From Microbacterium sp. LWH7-1.2 (GTDB lineage Bacteria > Actinomycetota > Actinomycetes > Actinomycetales > Microbacteriaceae), in contig NZ_CP151637.1 in assembly GCF_038397755.1 (NCBI RefSeq), positions 2,418,001 to 2,482,000 of the forward strand: a DNA stretch of 64,000 nt. The letters run 5' to 3'. This document shows, one piece after another, positions 25,874 to 34,821 of this stretch; within the stretch, counting starts at the first letter, position 1, and every line of letters begins with the position of its first letter. The notes below the pieces were generated by a model. That model had not been told where the DNA came from and searched no databases. It saw nothing but the letters and a program-made list of their open reading frames with translations. A program made the position numbers and the translations under genes.

Positions 25874-26335
25874 TCACCGAGTCTTCCGCGGCTCGAGACG
25901 CGGATCCGTGAGGTAGTTGTCGAATCGCGCCGCCCAGCGGTCGCCGGCGGGAGAGCCGGCGACGTCGAACACGAGGCCCTCCTCGGCGGCCCATGTCTGC
26001 AGCAGACGGTTGGCCTGCAGCGAGTGGTTCCGGTACGCCGGCACCGCGTACTCCCCCGCGGGGATCGCACCGACGCTCACGCGTGCTCCGCCCGGGGCCG
26101 AGGCCGGTGCGCCGACCTCGAGGTACATCTCACCCGCCATGTCGACGGTGTGCAGACGCAGGAAGAACGGCCCTTCGGGTTCGAAACCCTGTTCGTCCAG
26201 CCACCGGATGAATTCTGCGAGGAGCCGGTCGCGCTCGGCGAGCATTCCCCGGAACGGCGTCCGCCGGCGGATGCCCAACGTCCGACGTTGTGCACGGGAC
26301 TCCACTCGGGGGCCGTCGAGGATCTCCATCGGCAC
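25874..26335 (-). CDS. GyrI-like small-molecule-binding protein
   Basis: 153 residues. The pattern GIRRRTPFRGMLAERDRLLA, FFLRLHTVDMAGEMYLEVG and IPAGEYAVPAYRNHS fits the SOUL/GyrI-like fold used as the effector domain of AraC and MerR-type regulators, here without any DNA-binding part. Stand-alone members bind hydrophobic cations or have unknown function. The GTG at 26335 lies 5 bp after the PPOX gene stop, and an ATG at 26329 is an equally possible start; neither has a clear ribosome site, so translation is probably coupled to the upstream gene. Confidence 0.65.
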   Translation of the reverse strand: MPMEILDGPRVESRAQRRTLGIRRRTPFRGMLAERDRLLAEFIRWLDEQGFEPEGPFFLRLHTVDMAGEMYLEVGAPASAPGGARVSVGAIPAGEYAVPAYRNHSLQANRLLQTWAAEEGLVFDVAGSPAGDRWAARFDNYLTDPRLEPRKTR

Positions 26336-26339
26336 GACT

Positions 26340-26741
26340 CTAGGAGGCGGCGCGGTCCTCTCGGAAGAGTCCGCCGCTGCCCATCGCGCGAGCCGGGGTC
26401 AGAAGGATGGCGACCCGGAGCGGGTTCACGCGCGGCTGGCGGTACCGCTCGGCGTAGAGGGCTACCGCGAGCGCCACCTCGTCAGGGTCGTCGTGGACCG
26501 TCGCGGTGCCCTGGAAGGAGAGCCAGCGAGCGCCGTCGACCTGGCTGATCGTGGCGGTGCCGTCGCGCCGCACGTTGCGGACCTTCTGCGAGTCGCGCGA
26601 CGTGATGACCCGCAGCACGCCGTCGTGCAGTGTGAAGCCGACCGCGACCGCGTGTATGCCGCCCCACGACGCCAGCGTCGAAAGCGTGCCGATGTGTCGC
26701 TCGTGCACGAACTCGACGCCCGCCTCCGACAGTTCCCGCAC
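26340..26741 (-). CDS. Pyridoxamine-5'-phosphate-oxidase-fold (F420/FMN) protein
   Basis: 133 residues forming a split beta-barrel of the PPOX class. The start EFVHERHIGTLSTLASWGG with HAVAVGFTLHDGVLRVITSR, KVRNVRRDGTATISQVDGAR and WLSFQGTATVHDD is typical of actinobacterial TIGR-type F420- or FMN-dependent small oxidoreductases. The family reduces quinones, heme degradation products or enones; the substrate here is unknown. It is the first gene of the four-gene minus-strand run that continues to the VOC protein. No promoter could be pinpointed. Confidence 0.8.
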   Translation of the reverse strand: MRELSEAGVEFVHERHIGTLSTLASWGGIHAVAVGFTLHDGVLRVITSRDSQKVRNVRRDGTATISQVDGARWLSFQGTATVHDDPDEVALAVALYAERYRQPRVNPLRVAILLTPARAMGSGGLFREDRAAS

Positions 26742-26864
26742 ACACTCAGACTACCGGGAGGCTCGGCGTCGTGACGCGACGGGACTCCCGCCGGGACCCC
26801 GCAGAACCTACAGTCGTTGAAAGACCCGAAGAGGCGCCTCCAGCACCCCGAGAAGGAGGCAGGC

Positions 26865-27722
26865 ATGGTGACCACCATCCCGCTTTCGAGCGGAACACGG
26901 ATGCCGCAGCTCGGCCTGGGCGTCTACCTCGTGACCGACGTCGCCCTGTGCGAGTCGAGCGTGAGGTCCGCCCTCGGCTCGGGGTACCGGCTCATCGACA
27001 CCGCGGCCATCTATCGCAACGAGCGGGCGGTGGGGCGCGGCATCCGTTCCTCCGGAGTCCCCCGCGAGGACATCTTCCTCACGACGAAGCTGTGGCCCTC
27101 CGACTACCGATACGACAAGGCGCGTGCCGCGATCGGCGGCGCGCTGGAACGGCTCGACTGCGGACCCCTCGATCTGCTCCTGCTGCACCAGCCCGTCGGC
27201 GACGTGAAGGGCGCGTGGCGGGCGATGGAGGATGCCGTCGAGCAGGGCGTCGTCCGGGCGATCGGAGTGAGCAACTTCACCGTGCCCGACCTGGAACGCC
27301 TGCTCTCGGTGGCGCGGATCCCACCCGCCGTGGACCAGGTCGAGCTGCACCCCCACTGGCAGCAGCCGGAGCTGCTCCCCTATCTCGCCCAGCACGCGAT
27401 CGTGGCGGAGGCGTGGTACCCCCTCGGTCACGGTTCGACCACGCTCCTGGCGGAGCCTGCGGTCGTGGGAGCGGCGGCCGCGCACGGGAAATCGGCGGTG
27501 CAGGTGATCCTGCGCTGGCACGTGCAGCGCGGGTTCGTCGCGATTCCGAAGTCGACCAACCCCGCCCACATCGCCGCGAATATCGACGTCTTCGATTTCG
27601 AGCTCAGCCCTGCCGAGATGGCCGGAGTCGACGCGCTCGGCGAGGACCGTCCGATGTTCCGCCTTCCCCGCTGGATGATGGCGGCCACGATGCCGCTGGC
27701 GCGCCCGCGACCGCTCGGGTAG
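26865..27722 (+). CDS. Aldo/keto reductase
   Basis: 285-residue NADPH-dependent carbonyl reductase with a TIM barrel. The catalytic tetrad is visible: Asp in LIDTAAIY, Tyr in AAIYRNE, Lys in LTTKLWPSD and His in LLLLHQP. The cofactor-binding C-terminal block is AIPKSTNPAHI. It belongs to the 2,5-diketo-gluconate reductase-like group with broad aldehyde and ketone substrates. The ATG at 26865 has AAGGAGG 8 bp upstream; the frame is open to 26817 but without a site. The gene stands alone and faces away from the PPOX gene. Confidence 0.92.
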   Translation: MVTTIPLSSGTRMPQLGLGVYLVTDVALCESSVRSALGSGYRLIDTAAIYRNERAVGRGIRSSGVPREDIFLTTKLWPSDYRYDKARAAIGGALERLDCGPLDLLLLHQPVGDVKGAWRAMEDAVEQGVVRAIGVSNFTVPDLERLLSVARIPPAVDQVELHPHWQQPELLPYLAQHAIVAEAWYPLGHGSTTLLAEPAVVGAAAAHGKSAVQVILRWHVQRGFVAIPKSTNPAHIAANIDVFDFELSPAEMAGVDALGEDRPMFRLPRWMMAATMPLARPRPLG

Positions 27723-27769
27723 AGGATGCCCGGGTGATCAGCGAGGTCGTGATGCCCGTCTGAGCCGGC

Positions 27770-28078
27770 TCAGCCGGTGCGGGTGCCGACGATGGTCGAC
27801 GGCGGGAAGGGACCGGCCTGAGCCGTGCCCGTCAGCCGGTTGCCGACGACGTGCAGTGTGACGGCCAACGACATCGGCAGCGGTGCAACGAGGTCGAGCG
27901 TGAACTCGGCGGTGTCGCCCGAGACCCTGCCGCCGCGGATCGCGATCGGGCCGGTGGGACCGATCGCGGTGCCGGTGAGCGAGGTGCCGACCGTGGTCAG
28001 CGTGACGTCGAAGTGGTGAGAACCCGCCAACGTCGCGACCTCGAGCGCCCACGTGCCGTCTATCGCTGCCACGCCCAT
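27770..28078 (-). CDS. Small conserved-looking beta-rich protein, function unknown
   Basis: 102 residues, not recognised. It begins MGVAAIDGTWALEVATLAG and continues as alternating hydrophobic strands (FDVTLTTVGTSLTGTAIG, FTLDLVAPLPMSLAVTLHVV) ending PPSTIVGTRTG. This looks like a small lipocalin- or calycin-like barrel that might bind a ligand. The frame is open upstream into the tRNA gene; the ATG at 28078 is chosen because GGAAGAGGG precedes it and the upstream part lacks coding character. It lies tail to tail with the aldo/keto reductase gene. Confidence 0.55.
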   Translation of the reverse strand: MGVAAIDGTWALEVATLAGSHHFDVTLTTVGTSLTGTAIGPTGPIAIRGGRVSGDTAEFTLDLVAPLPMSLAVTLHVVGNRLTGTAQAGPFPPSTIVGTRTG

Positions 28079-28190
28079 CCCTCTTCCGCCCGGACGACCA
28101 CGCGGCCGTCGAGGCCATTCTGCTCGAACACGCGCCGGCACGCACAGCGCCGATTCGCGGCATCCGTCGTCGTGTCGTAAGCTTGTCGGC

Positions 28191-28281
28191 GGTGACGTGT
28201 CCGAGCGGCCGAAGGTGCAACTCTCGAAAAGTTGTGTAGGGTAACCCCCTACCGTGGGTTCAAATCCCACCGTCACCGCCA
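28191..28281 (+). tRNA. tRNA-Ser(CGA)
   Basis: A full class II cloverleaf of 91 nt with an encoded CCA. The acceptor GGTGACG pairs with CGTCACC, followed by discriminator G and CCA. The anticodon stem CAACT/AGTTG encloses loop CTCGAAA, so the anticodon is CGA (codon UCG). The long variable arm (TAGGGTAACCCCCTA) is typical for serine, and the T arm is GTGGG-TTCAAAT-CCCAC. It marks the left edge of the accessory region and its 3' end is a plausible integration site. Confidence 0.97.
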
Positions 28282-28288
28282 CTTTTAT

Positions 28289-28325
28289 CCCAGATCAGCC
28301 CTGCTTCTTGTGGGGCTGATCTGGG
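28289..28325 (+). terminator. Terminator of the tRNA-Ser transcript
   Basis: A perfect 13-bp stem, CCCAGATCAGCCC and GGGCTGATCTGGG, with an 11-nt loop, 7 bp after the tRNA end. TTGTGG follows. It is well placed to end the tRNA transcript. Confidence 0.75.
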
Positions 28326-28890
28326 TTGTGGGAAGAAATCGGGAAGAACTCAAGCCGTGCCGGTTAACTCCTTGACCTGCGGTTTGATGCCAGAGTGATT
28401 TCGGCCGGTTAATGATCACTAACAGTCCCACGGTAGGTGGTTGCCGCGGCGGTTCCTCGTGACGGCGTTGCCGCCTCGGCAGGAGGCCTGATCAACGGTG
28501 TGTCGCCGCAAAGGGCGCAAGGCGCTTCCGCGTGTCTGACGGCACTATCGGGCGAAGGAGCGGGACGAGGGCGAGGAAGACCCCCTCGGTGTTGGCTTGC
28601 GCTCCTGATGTGTCTCAGGGTGACCCTTTGCGCCGTCGTGGGTCTGCATCGGACGGATCGGGCTGCCGTCGTGGCTGTGACCGTCGCTGTGTTGGTGAGT
28701 GTTCGCGTGGTGGATGGGTTGAGCGTGCCTTGCAGGACGACGGCAGCGGTGTCAACGGCCGGTACCGTCGCGAAGTCGCAGGTGATGTGCACGGCAACGT
28801 GGATTGCACAGGGAGAAGTGGCATGAGCTGCGATGGCGGGTCTGCTGGTGGACCGGACGCAGAGTGGTGACGGACTGCCCTGCGTCCCGG
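28326..28890. other. Gene-free 565-bp stretch after the tRNA
   Basis: No gene is supported here. Several frames stay open for 110-130 codons on both strands, but none has a ribosome site, domain-like pattern or good codon bias. At its left end the 8-mer GGGAAGAA occurs twice in direct repeat (28330-28337 and 28341-28348, 3 bp apart), of a size and place that would fit integrase arm sites; no integrase gene is present. Base composition around 28370-28430 is clearly lower in GC than the flanks. Confidence 0.6.
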
Positions 28891-29727
28891 TCATTCCTTG
28901 AGGCCGCCGACAGCAAGGCCGCGGGTGACGTAGCGGAATGCGAACACGATGATCAGCACGGCCGGCACGGCGAGAAGCACGAGCGCGGCGTAGTACTGCG
29001 ATGACTCGGCGGGCGTGGCCGCGAACGCGCCGCGGATGCTTTGAACTGCTTGAGCCGCGGTGGCGAGTTCCGGCGATTTCAGGATGACCGAGGCGAACAC
29101 GAAGTCCTGCAGTGACCACATGATGCTGAGCGCGGCGAGGTTCACGAGCGGTGCGCGCACGAATGGAACGGCGACGTGGCGGAAGATCTGCCAGTGGTTG
29201 GCCCGGTCGAGCACCGCTGCTTCGACGTACTGCCGGGGGATGTCATCCATCCGGTTGCGTAGCAGCAGGATAGCGAACGGGAGTGTGAGCACCGCTTCGG
29301 GCAGCGCGACGCCGAGATGCGTGTTGAACAGGTGCAGTGTTCCGCTGAGGTAGTACACCGGGACGAGGATGGCGGTGGCGGGCACGGCGAGGAACAGCAG
29401 CACGCAGTAGTAGATGGGCTCGCGACCGGGGAAGTCGACGAACGAGAACGCGTACGCGGACAGCGCGCCGATGGTGCAGACGAGCGTGGCGTGCATGATC
29501 GCGATGATCGCGCTGTTGAGGAAGGTCTGCGGGATGGATACCCCGTTCAGGTCGCGGGTGAGCACCGATACGTAGTTCTGGATGCCGCCTACGGCGACCG
29601 ACATCTGTACCGCGTTCACGAGCGGTGCGGCGAAGAACACCGCGATGATGCCGACGGCGGCGTAGATCAGGATCCGGTCCCGGTGGCGGGTGCGGAGGGG
29701 TAGGACGTCCTCTGCGGACTTGGACAT
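28891..29727 (-). CDS. Carbohydrate ABC importer permease, MalG type
   Basis: 278 residues with six transmembrane segments. The ATPase-contact (EAA) loop is EAAVLDRANHWQIFRHVAVP near residue 190. Family members form heterodimers with a MalF-type partner, which is the gene just upstream; the stop of that gene and this ATG overlap (TGATG), so translation is coupled. Last gene of a binding protein-MalF-MalG unit controlled by the nearby LacI protein. The frame runs on upstream through the partner gene, but the ATG at 29727 begins the normal N-terminus (MSKSAEDVLPLRTRHRDRIL). No ATPase gene is nearby. Confidence 0.92.
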   Translation of the reverse strand: MSKSAEDVLPLRTRHRDRILIYAAVGIIAVFFAAPLVNAVQMSVAVGGIQNYVSVLTRDLNGVSIPQTFLNSAIIAIMHATLVCTIGALSAYAFSFVDFPGREPIYYCVLLFLAVPATAILVPVYYLSGTLHLFNTHLGVALPEAVLTLPFAILLLRNRMDDIPRQYVEAAVLDRANHWQIFRHVAVPFVRAPLVNLAALSIMWSLQDFVFASVILKSPELATAAQAVQSIRGAFAATPAESSQYYAALVLLAVPAVLIIVFAFRYVTRGLAVGGLKE

Positions 29728-30764
29728 CAGGATGCCTTCTTCTTTCGCTGGACGAGGACCTGCACGAGTGAGATCGTCAGGGCGATGACGAGCACGATGA
29801 TGGACGCTGCTGCGGCGAACCCCACACGGTCGGCACCGAGGGTGGCCTGGTAGATGTAGGTGCCGGCGATCGCGGTGCGTCCGCCGGGCTGCCCGCCGGT
29901 GGAGAAGAAGATGATGTCGAAGGCGCGGAAGCTGCCCAGCAGCACCGACAAGATCACCGTGATATGGGTGGTCCGCAGCAGCGGGTACAGGATGATGCGG
30001 TAGATCTGCCAGATCGAGGCGCCGTCGAGCGTCGCGGCCTCCAGGATGGATGCGTTCACCTGGGTGACATCGGTGGTGTAGTACATGATCGGCAGACCGA
30101 TCATGTAGGTGAGCAGCACGAAGATGGCCACGTACGCGGCGGTCGGGTTGCCTAGCCAGTCCTGCGCGAGGAACGGCAGCCCGACGCCCCGCAGGAACTG
30201 GTTGATCGCACCGTCGCTGGTCTCGAGCATCCGACCGAACACTGTCGCGAACAGCGACAGCGGGATGAGAGACGGCAGCAGGAACACGATGTAGAAGACG
30301 CGCCGCAGCCGCAGACCCGACGCCAGCATCATCGCCAGGACGAAGCCGAGCGTGAGGGAGATGAGCACGCTGACGACGCCGAACAGCACGGTGTTGAACA
30401 GGGAGATCTGGAACGCGGGGTCCGTCAGCACGAGCAGGAAGTTCTGCCATCCGACGTCGACTGCGTGCTGGAAGGTGAGTCCCACGCGTTGCGTGCTCAC
30501 CACTCCCAGCAGTCCGAAGCTGAAGAGGAAGTACACGCCGTAGAACAGTGCGAGCGGGGCGAGGAAGATCACGGCGACCCGGATGCTGTGTAGCCGTGAC
30601 CGGGAGCGCGCACGTCGGGACGATTGCGCATTCGGGTTCGTCGTATCGGCAGCCACTTCGCTGCGCGGGCCTGCCGATCCGTTGCGATGGGGCAGTCGAG
30701 GGTTCCCCGAAGGGTCCCGCGGCGTGGTGCCGCGGAACCCCTCGGTTGTGGGGCGGGTGGTCAT
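29727..30764 (-). CDS. Carbohydrate ABC importer permease, MalF type
   Basis: 345 residues. A long cytosolic N-terminal tail rich in Arg/Ser (about 1-60) precedes six transmembrane segments beginning VAVIFLAPLALFYGVYFLFS. The EAA loop is LEAATLDGASIWQIYRIILY. The ATG at 30764 lies 2 bp after the binding-protein stop and gives MTTRPTTEG; a further upstream start would fall in the previous gene. Together with its MalG partner it would import an oligosaccharide, most likely one containing fucose given the fucosidase and fuconate dehydratase next door, but specificity resides in the binding protein and cannot be read directly. Confidence 0.9.
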   Translation of the reverse strand: MTTRPTTEGFRGTTPRDPSGNPRLPHRNGSAGPRSEVAADTTNPNAQSSRRARSRSRLHSIRVAVIFLAPLALFYGVYFLFSFGLLGVVSTQRVGLTFQHAVDVGWQNFLLVLTDPAFQISLFNTVLFGVVSVLISLTLGFVLAMMLASGLRLRRVFYIVFLLPSLIPLSLFATVFGRMLETSDGAINQFLRGVGLPFLAQDWLGNPTAAYVAIFVLLTYMIGLPIMYYTTDVTQVNASILEAATLDGASIWQIYRIILYPLLRTTHITVILSVLLGSFRAFDIIFFSTGGQPGGRTAIAGTYIYQATLGADRVGFAAAASIIVLVIALTISLVQVLVQRKKKAS

Positions 30765-30766
30765 CG

Positions 30767-32095
30767 TCACTTTTCGTCGCCGTGCGGGTAGCGCCCGGAC
30801 TCCCACTCCGCCTGCATGTGCGCCGCGGCATCCTCCGGCGTCGTGGCGCCGCGCAGCACATCGAGGATCGCATTGCCCTCGACCTGATTCAGGAAGTCCT
30901 GGTTGCTGTCGCGCTTGGAGGTCGGGGCGGAGATCACCTGTGAGACATTGGCGAAGCCGTCCTGCGCGGCTGCGCTCTGCAGCACGGTGTCAGGCAGCTC
31001 GTAGCCGACCCTGCTGGGCACGAGGACGAGGTCCTTCGCCCAGACATCCGCCGCGTCTTTGCCGAGCATGAACGCGATGAACTTCTTCGCCGCGGCGGTG
31101 TTCTTCGAGTTGGCAGGGATGGCGAGGCCGCCCTCCGCGAGAGCCCGGACGGCGGGATCACCGCCGTTCAGCACCGGGAGGGGTGCCGCGCCGACGTCCT
31201 TGAGCGCGATCTTGTTCGCACCGCGGTAGTCGGCCGACAGCAGCGAGTTCTGCCAGGAGCCGTCGAGGTAGAACAGCGCCTTGCCCGCCGTGAACAGCTC
31301 GCTCGGGCGGGAGCCCTGCAGGCTGAGCACGTCGGTGCTGACGATCCCGTCATCGAACAGCGACTTGTACGCGGCGAGTCCCGCGACCAGGGCCGGCTGA
31401 TCCCACGCCCCGTCGCCGCCGATGATGTCATCGGACAGGCCGGGCGAGTCCTGCTCGGCGATGCCGAACAGCATCTCCTCCTGCCACCAAGGGTCGCCGG
31501 CGAACACGACCGGTGTGACGTCGGCGCGGGCGGCCTTGACGGCGTCGACGGCGGTCTTCCACTCTCCACCGGTCTTCGGCACCGAGAGGCCGAGCGAGTC
31601 GAGGATCTCCGCGTTGTAGTACAGTACCGGGCTGCCGATGGAGCCCAGCGGGATGGAGTAGAGCACGCCGTCTGACGCGATCTCCTCCGTCTGCTTGACC
31701 ATCGACGGCTCGACACCGTCGAGCAGGTCGTCGCCCCACTCCGAGACGGGCGTGAGGTAGTCCTTCACGGTGTTGGTCATGGCGGACACCTGGACCCCGA
31801 CGACGTCGAGGTCTTCGCCGCCGCCGAGGGCCAGCGGCAGCTGCTTCTGGTAGTCCGCGGCCTCGAAGGTGCGCAGCTTGACCGTGATGTCCGGGTTCTG
31901 CTTCTCGAACGCCGCGATGGCCGCGTCGAGGGTCGCTTGCGGCGGGAACCAGGTCCAGTAGTTGATGGTGACGGGTCCGGTGTTCTGCGCGACGGGTTCC
32001 GCGCCGCCGACGCCGCCGGACGATCCGCAGCCGGCGAGCAGCACGACCGCCGAGACGGCGGCGGTTACACCGAGTAGGCTTCGGGTGAACTTCAT
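30767..32095 (-). CDS. Sugar-binding lipoprotein of the first ABC importer
   Basis: Extracytoplasmic solute-binding protein (family 1) of 442 residues. A signal peptide ends in the lipobox LLAGC, so it is anchored to the outer face of the membrane through a lipidated cysteine. The mature part shows VTINYWTWFPP at its start, a DVVGVQVSAMTNTVKDYLTP hinge region and a typical MalE/UgpB pattern. The ATG at 32095 has GAGG 6 nt upstream; a GTG at 32107 is the alternative. First gene of the three-gene importer unit, following lacI with a hairpin between them. Confidence 0.92.
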   Translation of the reverse strand: MKFTRSLLGVTAAVSAVVLLAGCGSSGGVGGAEPVAQNTGPVTINYWTWFPPQATLDAAIAAFEKQNPDITVKLRTFEAADYQKQLPLALGGGEDLDVVGVQVSAMTNTVKDYLTPVSEWGDDLLDGVEPSMVKQTEEIASDGVLYSIPLGSIGSPVLYYNAEILDSLGLSVPKTGGEWKTAVDAVKAARADVTPVVFAGDPWWQEEMLFGIAEQDSPGLSDDIIGGDGAWDQPALVAGLAAYKSLFDDGIVSTDVLSLQGSRPSELFTAGKALFYLDGSWQNSLLSADYRGANKIALKDVGAAPLPVLNGGDPAVRALAEGGLAIPANSKNTAAAKKFIAFMLGKDAADVWAKDLVLVPSRVGYELPDTVLQSAAAQDGFANVSQVISAPTSKRDSNQDFLNQVEGNAILDVLRGATTPEDAAAHMQAEWESGRYPHGDEK

Positions 32096-32141
32096 GAAAG
32101 TCCTCACTTCGTTGTGATGGTGTTCTTGTGTGGTGATAAGA

Positions 32142-32171
32142 CCGGGTCGGGCGTGCCAGCGCCCGATCCGG
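32142..32171 (-). terminator. Hairpin between lacI and the importer genes
   Basis: A 12-bp stem (CCGGGTCGGGCG with CGCCCGATCCGG, one G-T pair) and the loop TGCCAG. It lies just after the LacI gene stop (32194) on the minus strand and is followed by TCTTAT, so it may terminate or reduce readthrough into the importer genes. Confidence 0.55.
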
Positions 32172-32193
32172 CATGCTGTGCGAGGGGTGCGGG

Positions 32194-33222
32194 TTAGGAG
32201 GTTCGGTCACCTCGTTTCCCGGCATCCGCGGGCGGTGCCGTAGACGCGTGGACCTCCAAGCGCGTAGGCAGGACGATCTCGCGGCCTTCGCCGGAGTAGT
32301 CGCCGCTGACGCGCTCGAGCAGAAGACGAGTCGCCGTTTCCGCCATCTCGGCGGTCGGCTGCAGGATGCCAGTGAAGTAGGGGTCGAGCACGGCGTCGCT
32401 GGGTGCATCATCGAACGTGACGATCGAGAGCTCGTTCGGAACCTTCACGCCGAGGTCGCGGCTGGCACGCGCCGCGCCGACCGCGATCAGGTTGTTCGCG
32501 GTGACGACTGCGGTGGGGCGGGTGTCCGCTTGCAGAACCGCCTGCATCATCCGGTAGCCGCCGTCCGCGGTGTACGGAGCGTGGTGCAGGGAGACGGGTT
32601 CCAGCTCGGCGGCGGCGAGAGCGGCGGCGAACCCCTGGGTGCGCTCGCGCGCGGTGACGATCTCGCGCGGGCCGGACAGCATCGCGAGTCGCTCATGGCC
32701 GAGCCCAATCAGGTACCGCGTCAGTTCCTCGGCGGCCGTGCGGGAATCTGACCTGACGACGTCAACGTCGTTGTACGGCATCGGGTAGCCGATCACACTG
32801 ATCGGCACGTTCTGGCCCATCACGAAATCGACGGAGTCGGGGCGGTTCGTCACGGGGGAGAGCACGACACCGTCGACGCGGTGCTCGATAAGAGTGCGCA
32901 GCTGGTCCAGCTCGTTCTTCTCGCTCGCCTCGGTATGGGTGAACACCACGGTGTAGCCCCGTTCCCGCGCCGCTTCTCCGACGCTGCGGATCTGCTGGAT
33001 GGCGAAGGGGTTGTTGATGTCGGAGACGACCAGGGCGATCACCATGGTGCGATTCGTACGCAGGCTCTGGCCCAGCATGTTGGGCACATATCGCAGCTCG
33101 GCGATCACCGCCTCCACACGTGCGCGGGTCGCCGGAGAGACCGAGTCCGGCTGGTTGATCACACGCGATACCGTCATCGGCGCGACTGACGCGCGTTCGG
33201 CGACATCACGGATCGTGACCAT
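32194..33222 (-). CDS. LacI-family repressor of the fucoside cluster
   Basis: 342 residues. The N-terminal HTH and hinge helix are VTIRDVAERASVAPMTVSRV and NMLGQSLRTNRT; the rest is a periplasmic-binding-like sensor (about 60-330, with VVFTHTEASEKNELDQLRTL and IVTFDDAPSDAVLDPYFTGI). It diverges from the alpha-L-fucosidase gene, and two near-identical operators lie between them. Of two adjacent ATG codons the second (33222) has the better spacing to GAGGAGG. The likely inducer is a fucose-containing sugar, by context only. Confidence 0.92.
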   Translation of the reverse strand: MVTIRDVAERASVAPMTVSRVINQPDSVSPATRARVEAVIAELRYVPNMLGQSLRTNRTMVIALVVSDINNPFAIQQIRSVGEAARERGYTVVFTHTEASEKNELDQLRTLIEHRVDGVVLSPVTNRPDSVDFVMGQNVPISVIGYPMPYNDVDVVRSDSRTAAEELTRYLIGLGHERLAMLSGPREIVTARERTQGFAAALAAAELEPVSLHHAPYTADGGYRMMQAVLQADTRPTAVVTANNLIAVGAARASRDLGVKVPNELSIVTFDDAPSDAVLDPYFTGILQPTAEMAETATRLLLERVSGDYSGEGREIVLPTRLEVHASTAPPADAGKRGDRTS

Positions 33223-33256
33223 CATTCCTCCTCGGGAGCTACTTGCCGGACAGCGG

Positions 33257-33270
33257 TGGTACGCGTACCA
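33257..33270. promoter_or_regulatory. LacI operator 1 (TGGTACGCGTACCA)
   Basis: TGGTACGCGTACCA is a perfect 14-bp palindrome with the central CG typical of LacI-family operators. It lies 35 bp upstream of the LacI start and 69 bp before the fucosidase start, so the two divergent units can be repressed together. Confidence 0.8.
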
Positions 33271-33280
33271 TCGCCAGGGA

Positions 33281-33294
33281 TGTTACGCGTACCA
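33281..33294. promoter_or_regulatory. LacI operator 2 (TGTTACGCGTACCA)
   Basis: A second copy of the palindrome with one change (TGTTACGCGTACCA), 24 bp centre to centre from operator 1. Two sites at about two helical turns suggest cooperative binding. Confidence 0.78.
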
Positions 33295-33338
33295 TTGCCG
33301 CGACACAAGTCCCGCCCACAAAGTTCAAAGGCAGTTCA

Positions 33339-34787
33339 ATGACGACCTCCTGGTTCACCGACGCCGGCCTCGGCGTGTTCATCCACTTCGGCCACGCCTC
33401 CTCACGGGGCTGGGAGCTGTCCTGGCAGATGACCGGGGGTGTCGTCGGGCAGTACCCCGCTCTGGAGCCGGTCCCGTGCGAGGAGTACTTCGCGAACGCC
33501 TACACGTTCGATCCGCAGGCGTTCGACGCCGACGCCTGGGCCGACGCAATCGCGGGCAGTGGGGCGCGGTACGCCGTGATCGGGGCCAAGCACCACGACG
33601 GATTCGCGATGTACGACTCCGCGCACAGCGACTACTCGATCGTGAAGGCGACGCCGTTCGGCCGGGATCTGCTCGCCGAGGTGCTTGCCGCGCTGCGTGC
33701 GCGTGGACTGCGGATCGGGATCTATCTCTCGATGCCCGATTGGCATCACCCGGACTACCCGCGGATGACGGATGCCACCACCACGAAGCCGTATCGGCTG
33801 GACAGCTGGGTGCGCACGGATGAGCAGCAGTGGGGCCGCTACCGCGAGTACTTCCTCGACCAGCTCACCGAACTGCTCTCCAACTACGGCGCGATCGACG
33901 TGTTGTGGCTGGACGGCGAGTTCGAGCACACCGAACAGGAGTGGGATTTCGCCGACATTCGGGCCCGGGTCCGCGCCCTGCAGCCCGAGTGCCTGGTCAA
34001 CGACCGCTGCGTCGGGCACGGCGATTTCATCACGCCCGAGCAGCAGCTGCCGGAGAGCGCACCGGAAGGACCGTGGGAGGTGTGCCTCACCATGAACGAC
34101 ACGTGGGGTTGGAGCACCGTCCGCCAGCGCTGGAAGTCGGTTCCCGAAGTGCTCACCCACCTCGTGGAAGCCACCACCACCGGCGGAAACCTGCTCCTGA
34201 ACGTCGGTCCCCGCGGCGATGGCTCATTCCCGCCGGAGGCCCTCCGGACGCTGCAGGCCGTCGGGCGTTGGATCGACCGCAACCATGAAGCGGTCGGCGG
34301 GCTCAGCCCTGCTCCTTCGCACATCTCGAGCCGACTGCCCATGGCGTCTCGGACCGTCCACGGAATCACCCGCGTCTACGTCTATTGCACGCTTCAGCCA
34401 TACCAGCACCTCACGGTCAGAGGCGTGCCGGTGCAGCGGGTGCGCGCGGTGCGGGTACTCGGAGACGCGCGGGGCCTGCCCTTCACGGCGGTGCCCCGCC
34501 TGCCGGACGTACACGCCGGCGCGCCCGATCCACGCGGCGAACTGGTCGTCGAGATTCCGTCCGAGCTCGCTGCGCAGCTCATCCCCGTGATCGCGATCGA
34601 CCTCGAGCCGGAGCCCGCGGCACGGCCTGCGGACATCCACACACACCCGATGGATACGCACAGGGCGCAGCCGAGGTTCGATCAGCACGACCGACGCCGT
34701 TACGCCACCGCGGCGCCTCCCGGCATCACCGACCCGGACGACAGCTGCCGAGAAGAACCATCGCTGGTCCCCGGCACGCTGTCGTAG
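33339..34787 (+). CDS. GH29 alpha-L-fucosidase, cytosolic
   Basis: 482 residues. The N-terminus [14 protein letters not shown] is the GH29 signature, followed by [20 protein letters not shown]. The nucleophile aspartate is in [12 protein letters not shown], and [19 protein letters not shown] closes the barrel. There is no signal peptide, so it probably hydrolyses imported fucosylated oligosaccharides. The last 45 residues or so ([20 protein letters not shown] onward) are polar and unlike the family; they may come from loss of the normal stop. The ATG at 33339 is preceded by AAAGG; the frame is open across the operators but they exclude an earlier start. FucD follows 34 bp later. Confidence 0.93.
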   Translation: MTTSWFTDAGLGVFIHFGHASSRGWELSWQMTGGVVGQYPALEPVPCEEYFANAYTFDPQAFDADAWADAIAGSGARYAVIGAKHHDGFAMYDSAHSDYSIVKATPFGRDLLAEVLAALRARGLRIGIYLSMPDWHHPDYPRMTDATTTKPYRLDSWVRTDEQQWGRYREYFLDQLTELLSNYGAIDVLWLDGEFEHTEQEWDFADIRARVRALQPECLVNDRCVGHGDFITPEQQLPESAPEGPWEVCLTMNDTWGWSTVRQRWKSVPEVLTHLVEATTTGGNLLLNVGPRGDGSFPPEALRTLQAVGRWIDRNHEAVGGLSPAPSHISSRLPMASRTVHGITRVYVYCTLQPYQHLTVRGVPVQRVRAVRVLGDARGLPFTAVPRLPDVHAGAPDPRGELVVEIPSELAAQLIPVIAIDLEPEPAARPADIHTHPMDTHRAQPRFDQHDRRRYATAAPPGITDPDDSCREEPSLVPGTLS

Positions 34788-34821
34788 CGACCCCCTCACC
34801 CGCTACTCAGGAAGACCACCA

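Noticed and set aside
28532-28870. Open frames after the tRNA gene as possible new proteins
   Set aside because: No ribosome site, no hydrophobic or domain-like pattern, and overlapping frames on both strands of equal length; kept only as a gene-free stretch.
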